Positions 1-7,603 of a stretch of 64,000 bases of DNA are shown here, in pieces. The position numbers were made by a program, and so were the translations under genes. Within the stretch, counting starts at the first letter, position 1; every line of letters begins with the position of its first letter. Origin of the DNA: Microseira wollei NIES-4236 (GTDB lineage: Bacteria > Cyanobacteriota > Cyanobacteriia > Cyanobacteriales > Aerosakkonemataceae); contig NZ_BLAY01000004.1 in NCBI RefSeq assembly GCF_020521235.1, forward strand, positions 1 to 64,000. The letters run 5' to 3'. Below the pieces are notes generated by a model. It worked only from the letters and a program-made list of their open reading frames with translations. It ran no database searches and had not been told where the DNA came from.

Positions 1-68
1 CTCAAGGGGACGGCCTGGGCAATCAAATCGAAAATCAATTCCAAGCAACCAATAAATAGGAGAAAAAA

Positions 69-185
69 ATGGACACCAAACAATACCGTAAACCCCAACT
101 AATTGAAGTGGGTGATGCGATTAAGGCAACATTGGGGCGCTACCGCCAGGGACACCGCGATCATCGGCGTTACTACTACCGCTAA
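69..185 (+). CDS. lasso peptide precursor, copy 1
   Basis: A 38-residue protein that I translated directly; it is too short for most gene callers. An AGGAGA box lies just upstream of the ATG. The leader has the Y-x-x-P-x-L signature (Tyr6, Pro9, Leu11) followed by Gly15, which the B1 protein recognises in known systems, and Thr21 sits at the -2 position of the expected cleavage site. Cutting after Leu22 leaves the 16-residue core GRYRQGHRDHRRYYYR. Gly1 and Asp9 of the core can form the nine-residue macrolactam ring, leaving a seven-residue loop and tail. The core is very basic (six Arg, two His) and ends in three Tyr and an Arg. The function of the product is unknown. Cyclase, B1 and B2 genes follow on the same strand. 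Confidence 0.9.
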   Translation: MDTKQYRKPQLIEVGDAIKATLGRYRQGHRDHRRYYYR

Positions 186-216
186 TTTGCCACTAACCCA
201 GAGTAAATCACTCAAC

Positions 217-238
217 GTCGTCCCCTCAAGGGGACGGC
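217..238 (+). other. GC-rich hairpin after precursor copy 1
   Basis: A ten-pair stem (GTCGTCCCCT with AGGGGACGGC, one G-U pair) with a two-base loop. It lies 31 bases after the precursor stop and has no T-run after it, so it is not a classical terminator. It could slow transcription or protect the 3' end of the short precursor mRNA, keeping precursor levels above those of the enzymes. That role is inferred. Confidence 0.6.
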
Positions 239-292
239 CTGGGCAATCAAATCGAAAATCAATTCCAAGCAACCAATAAATAGGAGAAAAAA

Positions 293-409
293 ATGGACAC
301 CAAACAATACCGTAAACCCCAACTAATTGAAGTGGGTGATGCGATTAAGGCCACATTGGGGCGCTACCGCCAGGGACACCGCGATCATCGGCGTTACTAC
401 TACCGCTAA
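293..409 (+). CDS. lasso peptide precursor, copy 2
   Basis: Encodes the same 38 residues as the copy at 69, with one synonymous base change, and has the same AGGAGA ribosome site. Identical protein sequence means the duplication raises dose rather than product diversity, unless further copies outside the window differ. The leader signature (Tyr6, Pro9, Leu11, Gly15, Thr21) and the Gly1/Asp9 ring residues of the core are intact. This is the copy closest to the cyclase gene. Confidence 0.9.
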   Translation: MDTKQYRKPQLIEVGDAIKATLGRYRQGHRDHRRYYYR

Positions 410-440
410 TTTGCCACTAACCCAGAGTAAATCACTCAAC

Positions 441-462
441 GTCGTCCCCTCAAGGGGACGGC
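441..462 (+). other. GC-rich hairpin after precursor copy 2
   Basis: Second copy of the ten-pair hairpin, between the last precursor and the cyclase gene. It has no T-run. It is a plausible processing or partial termination point separating a highly expressed precursor from its enzymes. Confidence 0.6.
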
Positions 463-607
463 CTGGGCAATCAAATCGTAAGTCGATCAACCAACGGGTT
501 CAGTTGTTCAGAAGTCTCTCAGGTTTCCTGGTTCCTGAGTTAAAAAAACCAGGAACCAAGGTTTACCTTTGTACATTTGCCCAGTTAGTAAAAGCAGGAG
601 AAAACCT

Positions 608-2470
608 ATGAAACGCTGGTTTTGTGGTTTTTCATCAAGAATTAATTCTTCAGGAGCAACCCTTCCTAAACCAATAGATGGAAAAATAGTTTGGCAGGGG
701 GCGAATTCCTTTTGGGTATGCGGAACTTGGAAAAAACAGCAAGTAACTACGATTTTTGAAGGTACTGTTCGACTGGCTATAGTTGGTACTTGCCTAGCAC
801 CTTATGAAACTTTGGTTGAGTTGTTACAAAATGCTGTCAAAAAAAACGACTACAGCCAACTAATTAGATTGCCTGGTAACTATAACCTGATTGTTCAAAA
901 CGAGACTGACACATACGTATTTGTAGATGTGGCTGGTCTTAGACCCGTGTTTTATGCAATGCATGATGATTTTATAGTTTACTCTTCGTTGGGAGTCGCC
1001 CTACAGCAATTACTCAAGGCAGAAGTAGATCCCTGTTGGCTGGCTAATTCTTTAGCAGGTTTGACAACGCTAAACAATCTACAAAATCGCTCTCCTTTTT
1101 GCCAAGTACAAGCTATTCCCCCCGGTCATTATTTACAAATATCTTCGGGTAAACCGACGTGTAAGCGGTATTGGCACGCACCACAGGAATACAGTAGTTT
1201 CTCTGAAGCTGCCGAAAAATTGCGCGAACAGCTAATAACTGCTGTTGCAGGTAGAGTGCGCTTATACGATAACATTACAAGCGACTTGAGCGGTGGTTTT
1301 GATTCAACTACTTTGGCTTTAATAGCAGCAAAGAACCTAGCGTTGCCGGGTGATAAGTTACATACAATAACTGTCAAGAGCGTTTCCGAAAATGAATCAG
1401 AAGACGTTAAATGGGCTACTCATGCAGCCGCTCTTTACCCAAATATTGAATCGGTAATGATTCAGAGTCACGAGCTGCCTGCCGAGTATAGTAACTTGGA
1501 ATCAATTCCTCTCACAGATGCACCAGAGCCAAGTATGCTCGATATAGGCCAAATCAGCTACGAGATGGGAATTATTAGGTCGAAAGGCTCTCAACTTCAT
1601 CTGAGTGGAGAGGGTGGAGATGCGGTGCTTTTAGCCTCTCATTCCTATTTGGCAGATTTATTACGCCGCGCCAAGATAAAAACATTTTTCCAACACGCTT
1701 ATGGGTGGTCTCGTGTTAGCCATTTGTCGCCACTAGCTTTAATAAATGGTGCTTTTGGTTTGAGTTTCACTTCATATCGTCGGTGGATACTTCAACAAGC
1801 TAGAAAACTGATGACTAGACAGTTATCGTCCCAGATGCTGATAGACGAGCATTCTGTAAGCGAGGACATGGTATGGGATTCTGTTCCGAATATTGCTAGT
1901 TGGTGTACGAAAAAAACTGTGGATTTAGTTGCTACTTCGCTACAGAATTGGGCAACTGTCGCAACACCTTTTGCCGACTCTCCCGGAGAACAAAACTCTA
2001 TAGCTGCGATACAGGGAACCGCATTCCACAGTTTAGTTCAACAGCAGATAGCTGAAACTTTTGATGTCAATTTAGAATTTCCCTTTCTTGATTCGTTGGT
2101 AATTGATGCCTGTCTCTCTGCCCCTCCAGAGGAACGAACAAATCCATTTACATACAAACCGCTTCTGCCCAAAGCGCTTGAACGCGATTTGCCTCAGAGC
2201 ATTTTTACACGCACTACTAAAGGTGATTACACAGTTGATGAGATTGTCGGTTTCCGCAAAAATCAGGCTGCGATCGCCGAATTATTCCAAACTTCTCTGT
2301 TGGCTGAGATGGGTTTGATTGATCTCAGAGATCTCCATGCTTTTATGCAGCAGTTTAGTATGGGACTCGCTCCTGGTTCGTGGTATTTCAGTCAGGTACT
2401 GGCGATGGAACTCTGGCTGCGTCGTGTTGTAGAGGCTAATAGTAGTTTCTGGATGGAAACTAAAGTTTAA
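608..2470 (+). CDS. lasso peptide cyclase (asparagine synthetase-like, C protein)
   Basis: A 620-residue homolog of class B asparagine synthetase. In lasso systems this enzyme adenylates the side-chain carboxylate of Asp or Glu in the core so that the freed N-terminus can close the ring. The start at 608 has an AGGAGA box and is preferred to an in-frame ATG at 569. The N-terminal part (about residues 20-180) is glutaminase-like but lacks the catalytic Cys at position 2, as usual for lasso cyclases. The ATP pyrophosphatase motif Ser-Gly-Gly-Phe-Asp-Ser lies near residue 225, and a GEGGD motif lies near residue 330. B1 and B2 follow. Confidence 0.9.
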   Translation: MKRWFCGFSSRINSSGATLPKPIDGKIVWQGANSFWVCGTWKKQQVTTIFEGTVRLAIVGTCLAPYETLVELLQNAVKKNDYSQLIRLPGNYNLIVQNETDTYVFVDVAGLRPVFYAMHDDFIVYSSLGVALQQLLKAEVDPCWLANSLAGLTTLNNLQNRSPFCQVQAIPPGHYLQISSGKPTCKRYWHAPQEYSSFSEAAEKLREQLITAVAGRVRLYDNITSDLSGGFDSTTLALIAAKNLALPGDKLHTITVKSVSENESEDVKWATHAAALYPNIESVMIQSHELPAEYSNLESIPLTDAPEPSMLDIGQISYEMGIIRSKGSQLHLSGEGGDAVLLASHSYLADLLRRAKIKTFFQHAYGWSRVSHLSPLALINGAFGLSFTSYRRWILQQARKLMTRQLSSQMLIDEHSVSEDMVWDSVPNIASWCTKKTVDLVATSLQNWATVATPFADSPGEQNSIAAIQGTAFHSLVQQQIAETFDVNLEFPFLDSLVIDACLSAPPEERTNPFTYKPLLPKALERDLPQSIFTRTTKGDYTVDEIVGFRKNQAAIAELFQTSLLAEMGLIDLRDLHAFMQQFSMGLAPGSWYFSQVLAMELWLRRVVEANSSFWMETKV

Positions 2471-2505
2471 TTTTCTAGGTTACGAAATAAAAGGAGGACA
2501 AGACA

Positions 2506-2775
2506 ATGAAAGATATTTGCGTACCCGAATACATAGCGACAACATTATTTGATGACAGTGCTGTGCTATTGGATTTACGGAAAAATGTTTACTACGCTTT
2601 GAATGGAAGTGCCGCTGATTTTTGGAAGTCTCTGAGGCAAACGGGTGAGTTTGAAGGGGCGCTGAAACAGGTGTTGTCTCAATATGAAGTTGATGCAGAT
2701 GTTGTCAGAAAAGATATGGAGTCGCTGGTAAGTTCTTTGCTGAAAGTTGGACTGATTGAGCGGGTGTCTTCGTGA
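2506..2775 (+). CDS. lasso peptide B1 protein (PqqD-like RiPP recognition element)
   Basis: An 89-residue protein with the PqqD fold pattern: an N-terminal beta part with a DLRKNVYYALNG segment, then helices ending in LLKVGLIE. B1 proteins bind the Y-x-x-P leader and deliver the precursor to the B2 peptidase. An AAGGAGG box precedes the start, 35 bases after the cyclase stop. Standalone B1 plus B2 is the split architecture common outside Proteobacteria and fits the conserved leader seen in both precursors. Confidence 0.88.
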   Translation: MKDICVPEYIATTLFDDSAVLLDLRKNVYYALNGSAADFWKSLRQTGEFEGALKQVLSQYEVDADVVRKDMESLVSSLLKVGLIERVSS

Positions 2776-2799
2776 ATTAGTATAACTGTGGCAAAAATA

Positions 2800-2828
2800 T
2801 GTGGGGCGGGCAAGATGCCCACCCCACA
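2800..2828. repeat. palindromic repeat (TGTGGGG..CCCCACA type) inside the lasso operon
   Basis: An inverted repeat built from TGTGGGGCGGGC and GCCCACCCCACA, between B1 and B2. The same palindrome recurs near 13.1 and 26.1-26.4 kb. It can form a strong RNA hairpin in the B1-B2 spacer. Confidence 0.75.
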
Positions 2829-2872
2829 AAACAAAAAAATTTTGGTTATAAGATGTAAATAAGGAGGAAATT

Positions 2873-3292
2873 ATGGATTGGGAAATGTCGCTAAAACCAA
2901 TTACTGTGAAACTGAGTTTGATAGAACGTTTGATGGGATTCTGTACGGTAGTTGTTGCGTATATCGCTGTGCGTTGTCTGCCATTTGAAACTATATCTAA
3001 AATTCTCGGTGGGTTGAAGCATCTTTGTCAGCGTGAAATCGGTGTTGAGGAGGCAGATATTGCCTGGTCAGCGGTGCGTCAATCGAGCTTTTTTTTCTTG
3101 GGAAGGGCAGCTTGTTTGGAGTTATCTTTGGCTTTTGTTCTGTTTGCTTTGAGTAAGCGGTTATCGGCAACTTTGTGTGTGGGTGTTGCCACTGAACCGT
3201 TTCGATCGCATTCTTGGGTTGAGCTTGGTGGTAAACCTTTCCGCGAAGCAGATTACATAGAACGGGATTTCAGAAAATTATTGGCAGTCTAA
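2873..3292 (+). CDS. lasso peptide B2 protein (transglutaminase-like leader peptidase)
   Basis: A 139-residue member of the transglutaminase-like cysteine protease family that removes the leader in lasso maturation. The expected catalytic residues are visible: Cys in GRAACLELSLAF (about residue 83) and His in HSWVELGGKPF (about residue 113), with acidic residues following. The N-terminal third is hydrophobic helical, as in other B2 proteins. A GGAGG box precedes the ATG. The usual ABC exporter (D gene) does not follow; the next gene is a sigma-like protein. Export may be encoded elsewhere or left of the window. Confidence 0.87.
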   Translation: MDWEMSLKPITVKLSLIERLMGFCTVVVAYIAVRCLPFETISKILGGLKHLCQREIGVEEADIAWSAVRQSSFFFLGRAACLELSLAFVLFALSKRLSATLCVGVATEPFRSHSWVELGGKPFREADYIERDFRKLLAV

Positions 3293-3450
3293 GAGACTTC
3301 TCCAAAAAATAAAGTCAAAGGCAGGCAGGATACCTACCCCAAAAGAGATATGATCGAAGTCTAATGATAGTAGAGGTAGGTTCCCGAAAACTGCATAAGC
3401 TCAAAACCCGTGCATCTATTTATTCCATGCAACTGGATGAGTTAACAACA

Positions 3451-3553
3451 CAGGACTTACGCACGAGGATCGGAGAAACCGGGTTTTTTGCTGCAATCTC
3501 TAGTTCTCAAGCGACAATTTTTCATAAAAACCCGGTTTCTTTGCGTAAGTCCT
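3451..3553. mobile_element. family A MITE-like element with 5-bp target duplication
   Basis: Ends are CAGGACTTACGC and GCGTAAGTCCT in inverted orientation, with GAAACCGGG and CCCGGTTTC inside. It is flanked by the direct repeat CAACA (3446-3450 and 3554-3558). No coding capacity. It fills the gap between the lasso B2 gene and the next gene. Confidence 0.85.
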
Positions 3554-3602
3554 CAACAGACAAAAGTCTGAAATCAAATTCAATCTATCCAGGAGGACAC
3601 TG

Positions 3603-5111
3603 ATGTCTAATCCTTTGATGGCAAGTACCGCAAGTAGTCAATCATTTCTCAAACAACCTATGGGAGAGATCGCACCTGTGTGGCAATACTGGAAACTGTG
3701 CCAAATTAGTTTGAAATCTGAGATAGTTGGATACGAATATCGGGTCATTCCTGCGGCACAGGAGTTTTTTCAAAAACACTTAGAAGATTTTTCCAATTCT
3801 GACGCTGCTAAAAATCGAGATATTCAAGCGATTTTAATTTCCTACTTTCATAGCAAAAAGGGTTCTGTTGATGCCGCAACTCGTGCCAATGCTGGGCTTT
3901 GTTTGAGGTGTAATGTTTCTTATCCTATCCTCAAAGCTTGTCAAAAAATAGATAATCTGTTCGGCGGTGACAAGTCTTTTACTTATAGAGATTTGCTGCC
4001 TTACGTTCTCAATGACGATGGTCAAGCTGCAATTATTTTGGATAGCGATCGCAAAACTCAACTCGTCTTGAACGATCGGGGTCAAGCTAGCACAACAACT
4101 TACAAATATTTCACCGTTGAAGTGTTGCGAACCTTTAATTCAGAATCAAAATCGAGCATGAGTTTAGCCAATTGGGCTTACTTGCAAACTAAACAAAATC
4201 AAGATCTCAAATATTTTTTATCAGAATTTGGCTGGAAAAATTTGAGTGATTGGGCGCTGTTGAATCGAGCTAGACCCAAGCAAATAGAAAGGTTATCAGA
4301 GCGCGATCGCATCCTAGTAGAAGTCTTTCACGCTGTCTACCGTCGAGACAGACGCCAGCAGCAACAAAAAGTCACCAAAAAATCCCCAGATCCTTCCAGC
4401 GAACAACTGCAAGAAATGCTCACCCACTTGCAGAAACAAAATATTGTCATGACTCCAATCGAGTTAATGAAAGGACTGAAACAGCTAGCAACGCAATTGA
4501 GGCAGTATGACATTTGGAGTTATAGAGAACCTTTAGAAATTCACGACCCCGACACAGGAAGTGATGTACTCAGACCAGATTTACCCCACGATTCTTTCAA
4601 TGAATTAGATCTAGAACAGCGGGAACTTATGGATTTTCTGCATCAGGAGTTGAGGTTAGCATTGACCCAATCCATTCTGCAAGAAATACCCTCGCGCATT
4701 ACCGAGTTGCAAAAAAGCCGAAAGTATGCTAATTTTGCTCAAAAATTCATTCCCGGTTTAAAATTATATTACTGTCAAAGCTTATCCTTAAAAGAAATCG
4801 CTCCTGCTTTAGGGATGACCAGTTGGGATCAAGCAAGGCGCATCTTAAATCCGGGAGAACTTCTCAATAAAATACGAACATTGACCGGGCAAAAATTTCT
4901 GGACAAGATTTTGAAAAAGGCACAAAGTATGGGTTTAACTCAAATTCCCCCGGAACCAGATTATCTCAAAACCATAGTTGAACTTACAGAAGCTTTTGCC
5001 GATAGAGAAGTTTTCCAAGCAGCTGTCGAAGAAATTAGAGCGGGGAAAAACCGCGAGATGAACAGCTTATATGCTCAACAACTTCGTGTTTATTTTGAAC
5101 AACATCCCTAA
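3603..5111 (+). CDS. sigma-70-like HTH protein, cyanobacterial
   Basis: A 502-residue protein with an AGGAGGA box before its ATG. The C-terminal part (about residues 385-425) reads like a sigma region-4 helix-turn-helix: a YCQSLSLKEIAPALGMTSWDQARRIL-type segment. The rest is charged and helical with no motif I recognise. It lies 21 bases before a DUF1822 gene and is probably co-transcribed with it; I recall such pairs in cyanobacterial genomes. A role as an alternative sigma or anti-stress regulator is inference. Any link to the lasso cluster upstream is unproven because a mobile element separates them. Confidence 0.6.
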   Translation: MSNPLMASTASSQSFLKQPMGEIAPVWQYWKLCQISLKSEIVGYEYRVIPAAQEFFQKHLEDFSNSDAAKNRDIQAILISYFHSKKGSVDAATRANAGLCLRCNVSYPILKACQKIDNLFGGDKSFTYRDLLPYVLNDDGQAAIILDSDRKTQLVLNDRGQASTTTYKYFTVEVLRTFNSESKSSMSLANWAYLQTKQNQDLKYFLSEFGWKNLSDWALLNRARPKQIERLSERDRILVEVFHAVYRRDRRQQQQKVTKKSPDPSSEQLQEMLTHLQKQNIVMTPIELMKGLKQLATQLRQYDIWSYREPLEIHDPDTGSDVLRPDLPHDSFNELDLEQRELMDFLHQELRLALTQSILQEIPSRITELQKSRKYANFAQKFIPGLKLYYCQSLSLKEIAPALGMTSWDQARRILNPGELLNKIRTLTGQKFLDKILKKAQSMGLTQIPPEPDYLKTIVELTEAFADREVFQAAVEEIRAGKNREMNSLYAQQLRVYFEQHP

Positions 5112-5131
5112 ACAACAAAAGGAGTAAAGTC

Positions 5132-6133
5132 ATGCTTATTTCCCCCATGAGTTTAACAGATTTCAGACTTTTTTCACCCGAAGTTATAGAGCTTGAACCA
5201 GAACACTTTGAGCAAGCAAGAGAGTTAAGCAACAAAGTAACTGATGAAGCAAATCAGTGGCAAACTTATCTCAACGCACTGGCACAAGTTAGCTTTGAAG
5301 AATGGCTGAAGGCAAGAATACCAGATGGATTGGGGGAGTTTAAATTTTGTGCGATCGCTACCGAACACCTACTTGATGAAGTGGTAAATATACCTCAAAA
5401 TATCATCCAATACCCAGAAATAATTGCTCATTTTTATGTGGTGATTGAGGTACTAGAAGAAGCAGAGCAAGTAATTATCAGAGGCTTTTTAAATTACAAT
5501 CAACTCGTCGATTGCTTAAGTCAATTTAATTTACAACTGTGCCAAGACGGTTGTTACCATATCCCACTGGATGTATTCGATACTGAGCCAAATCACCTGT
5601 TATCTTACTGCCGTTTCTTGTCGCCGTCAGCTTTCAATTTACCTGTCGCTGCCGCCACAAAAACTTCTGAAAATTTACTTAAATCTGTCAAGGAAACCAG
5701 AACCAAGTTAAGTCAATGGTTAGAAAATATTTTTGACGACACATGGCAAGCAATTGACGCCTTGATAAGTCCAGAAGCTGGTTTAGCTTGGAGTACCAGA
5801 AATGTTGAATCGGGTGCTATCAGATGCAAACTTATTGATTTAGGCATACAACTGGACAGTCAAACTATCGCCTTGCTAGTGAACGTTATCGAAGAAACTG
5901 ATGAAAAATTAAGAATTTTACTTCAGTTACATCCGACGAGCGGTCAAAAGTACTTGCCACCCGATCTTAAATTAACTTTGCTGTCTAAAGCGGGGAAAGT
6001 TCTTCAAGACGTGACTTCCAGAAGTCAAGACAATTATATTCAACTAAAATCCTTTAAAGGTGAACCTGGAAAACGCTTTAGCGTCGAGGTGAGTTTGAAT
6101 GATGCCAAAGTCAAAGAAGATTTTGAATTCTAA
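5132..6133 (+). CDS. DUF1822 family protein
   Basis: A 333-residue protein. The N-terminus (residues 25-60, HFEQARELSNKV..EANQWQTYLNALAQ) and the following FEEWL segment match the cyanobacterial DUF1822 family, whose function is unknown. An AAAGGAG box precedes the ATG, 21 bases after the upstream sigma-like gene, so the two form an operon. No signal peptide or membrane segment is visible. The C-terminus contains a DUF1822-type LQLHPTSGQKYLPPDLKLTLL segment. Confidence 0.75.
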   Translation: MLISPMSLTDFRLFSPEVIELEPEHFEQARELSNKVTDEANQWQTYLNALAQVSFEEWLKARIPDGLGEFKFCAIATEHLLDEVVNIPQNIIQYPEIIAHFYVVIEVLEEAEQVIIRGFLNYNQLVDCLSQFNLQLCQDGCYHIPLDVFDTEPNHLLSYCRFLSPSAFNLPVAAATKTSENLLKSVKETRTKLSQWLENIFDDTWQAIDALISPEAGLAWSTRNVESGAIRCKLIDLGIQLDSQTIALLVNVIEETDEKLRILLQLHPTSGQKYLPPDLKLTLLSKAGKVLQDVTSRSQDNYIQLKSFKGEPGKRFSVEVSLNDAKVKEDFEF

Positions 6134-6139
6134 TATCAT

Positions 6140-6234
6140 CAGGACTTACCCACGACTCACCTATCACCTTTGTTTCTGCCTAGATCTCTAATTCCAAAGC
6201 GACGATTTTTCAGAGAAACTTTGGTGTTTGCGTA
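6140..6234. mobile_element. family A element, degenerate right end, nested in a family B repeat
   Basis: Starts CAGGACTTACCC and ends TTTGCGTA. The sequence ATATCAT occurs directly on both sides (6133-6139 and 6235-6241), as if the element had inserted into the ATATCATGTCC terminus of a family B repeat. No coding potential. Confidence 0.65.
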
Positions 6235-6364
6235 ATATCATGTCCTTAGGTATCGGTAGTGTATGGATGGCTAATTGCTCTCTGGCTAATTGTCAATAGC
6301 CAGAGAGCAGCCATTAGCGATTAGCTATTAGCACTTACACAACCGTTGCTATTGGACATGATAT
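6235..6364. repeat. family B inverted-repeat element (ATATCATGTCC termini)
   Basis: Bounded by ATATCATGTCC and GGACATGATAT. Inside is a CTAATTG-type tandem repeat with the inverted pair GGCTAATTGTCAATAGCC. Related elements occur near 13.5-13.9, 26.2 and 57.4 kb. From here to the next gene (6517) I see nothing else. Confidence 0.7.
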
Positions 6365-6516
6365 AAGTCCCGATCATCTTAACCAGATAGCCGACATGGG
6401 GATGAGAAATCGGGTATTTAGTTGTATTCTTCTCATTCCCTATCTCCCTAAATCTACGGTTTTTCTATCGAGTTATGTTATTTTATAATTTTTTGATCGA
6501 GAACTCTTAGTCGTTT

Positions 6517-7086
6517 ATGAGCATTGAACCTAGCCCGCCACACCAGTTTCAGACAATAGCCAACCCTTGCGAACTACCTGACAACCCGCAACAGCAGCGC
6601 CAGAAAGAACCGACATTTTATTATTTCGCCTACGGTTCCTGCATGTGTCCGGTTGATTTGAAGCGGACTTTCGGTGAAAACACGCATAACTACGTCATTG
6701 GTGTAGCAACGCTTAAAGGGTATAGACTGGGTTTTTACCGCCTCTCAGCGCGTCGCCAATGTGGGGCGCTGGATGTCGTTCCAGACTCAGCATCCCATGT
6801 AGAAGGAGTGCTGTATCGGTTACCTTGGCGGTTTAGCGACGCCCTCGACGAACGAGAAGAAGTGCCTCGCGGCGGCTATCGACATGAAATTATAAGCGTA
6901 TCCTGCCGAGAAAAACTGTATAACAATGTACGAACTTATGTAGTTGTCGATAAATTGCCAGAAGAAATTGCGCCCAATGACTGGTATTTCAATGTTGTGC
7001 TGCGCGGTGCCGTAACTTGCGGACTTTCAGAGCAATATTGCTGGAAGTTATTTAATCATATGCACCAGCTACAGCAGCAACATTAG
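6517..7086 (+). CDS. gamma-glutamylcyclotransferase-like protein
   Basis: A 189-residue protein with the GGCT/AIG2 fold signature YFAYGSCM near residue 38, the substrate-binding loop of the family. Glu residues in LDEREEVPRGGYRHE (about residue 110) fit the catalytic acid position, and the YRLGFYRLS and GVLYRLP strands are typical. Such enzymes cyclise gamma-glutamyl amines or peptides to 5-oxoproline. Gly-Ser-Cys replaces the more usual Gly-Ser-Asn. It is monocistronic, with repeats on both sides. The substrate cannot be told from sequence. Confidence 0.72.
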   Translation: MSIEPSPPHQFQTIANPCELPDNPQQQRQKEPTFYYFAYGSCMCPVDLKRTFGENTHNYVIGVATLKGYRLGFYRLSARRQCGALDVVPDSASHVEGVLYRLPWRFSDALDEREEVPRGGYRHEIISVSCREKLYNNVRTYVVVDKLPEEIAPNDWYFNVVLRGAVTCGLSEQYCWKLFNHMHQLQQQH

Positions 7087-7177
7087 CGTTCTGCATAAAG
7101 CGATAAATAATTCTGTGTCAGAATTGACCAAAGAGTCTTGGAGTCATAAGCGATGGTTTGGGCATCTGGACAACCAG

Positions 7178-7209
7178 CAAAGAAACCGGGTTTCTTTGCG
7201 TAAGTCCTA
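7178..7209. mobile_element. family A element, right-end fragment
   Basis: Only AAGAAACCGGGTTTCTTT followed by GCGTAAGTCCT remains. The last bases supply the stop codon of the truncated EamA reading frame on the minus strand. Confidence 0.6.
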
Positions 7210-7404
7210 GCGGTGTGCAGTCCCCAAGCCATTCCATAATAGTAAAACCGTTGTTGCTATCAAGTAGCGGTTAAAGATGGTCGCATCTGGTCCCACTTCG
7301 GTCTGGGACGATCGAATCAGTATTGGCACGAAGGCACAAGTTCCAACAGATACTAATATGGCAACTATCGCCAGCAAATTTGACTGTTTTGTTAAAACCC
7401 ACAT
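7207..7404 (-). pseudogene. truncated EamA/DMT transporter (N-terminal fragment)
   Basis: About 65 codons remain. They cover the first membrane helix and the start of the second, including an FVPILIR segment and GPDATIFNRYLIAT, which match cyanobacterial EamA permeases. A full protein has ten helices and roughly 300 residues. The frame stops exactly where the family A repeat remnant begins, and I find no continuation beyond it. I read this as a gene lost by insertion and deletion at the repeat. Translation could start at 7404 (Met-Trp-Val-Leu) or 7437. The gap from 7438 to 7603 holds nothing I can identify. Confidence 0.65.
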
Positions 7405-7603
7405 TCCGCACCCTCGACCAGCACAATCGGTTTTCACGGGATTGGAGTCTAGCGACTGGTAATATAAAATACTTTAACTACTTAAATTATTCCTCCCAGT
7501 CGCTAGTCCCCAAACTTCAATCGACCAAAATTCGTAGTGTGACACTTCAGGGAAAGAATGTGGGTTAATAGACATCTGCTGATAGTTTTCCGAGTGCTGC
7601 TTC

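Larger units (their letters stand above)
1..478 (+). repeat. 224-bp tandem duplication carrying the lasso precursor gene
   Basis: Bases 1-224 and 225-448 are near-identical direct copies, and a third copy starts at 449 but diverges after about 478. The only coding difference I see is one synonymous Ala codon (GCA versus GCC) in the precursor. The window opens inside a unit, so more copies may lie to the left. Each full unit contains a ribosome site, one precursor gene and a GC-rich hairpin. Confidence 0.95.

Noticed and set aside
217-238. Rho-independent terminator after the lasso precursor
   Set aside because: Stem is strong but there is no T-run after it; kept only as a hairpin of unknown role.
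569-607. Longer N-terminus for the lasso cyclase
   Set aside because: The AGGAGA box lies just before the ATG at 608, and the earlier 13 codons lack a ribosome site.
3364-3603. Open frame of 79 codons after the lasso B2 gene
   Set aside because: It runs through a family A mobile element and has no ribosome site or recognisable motif.
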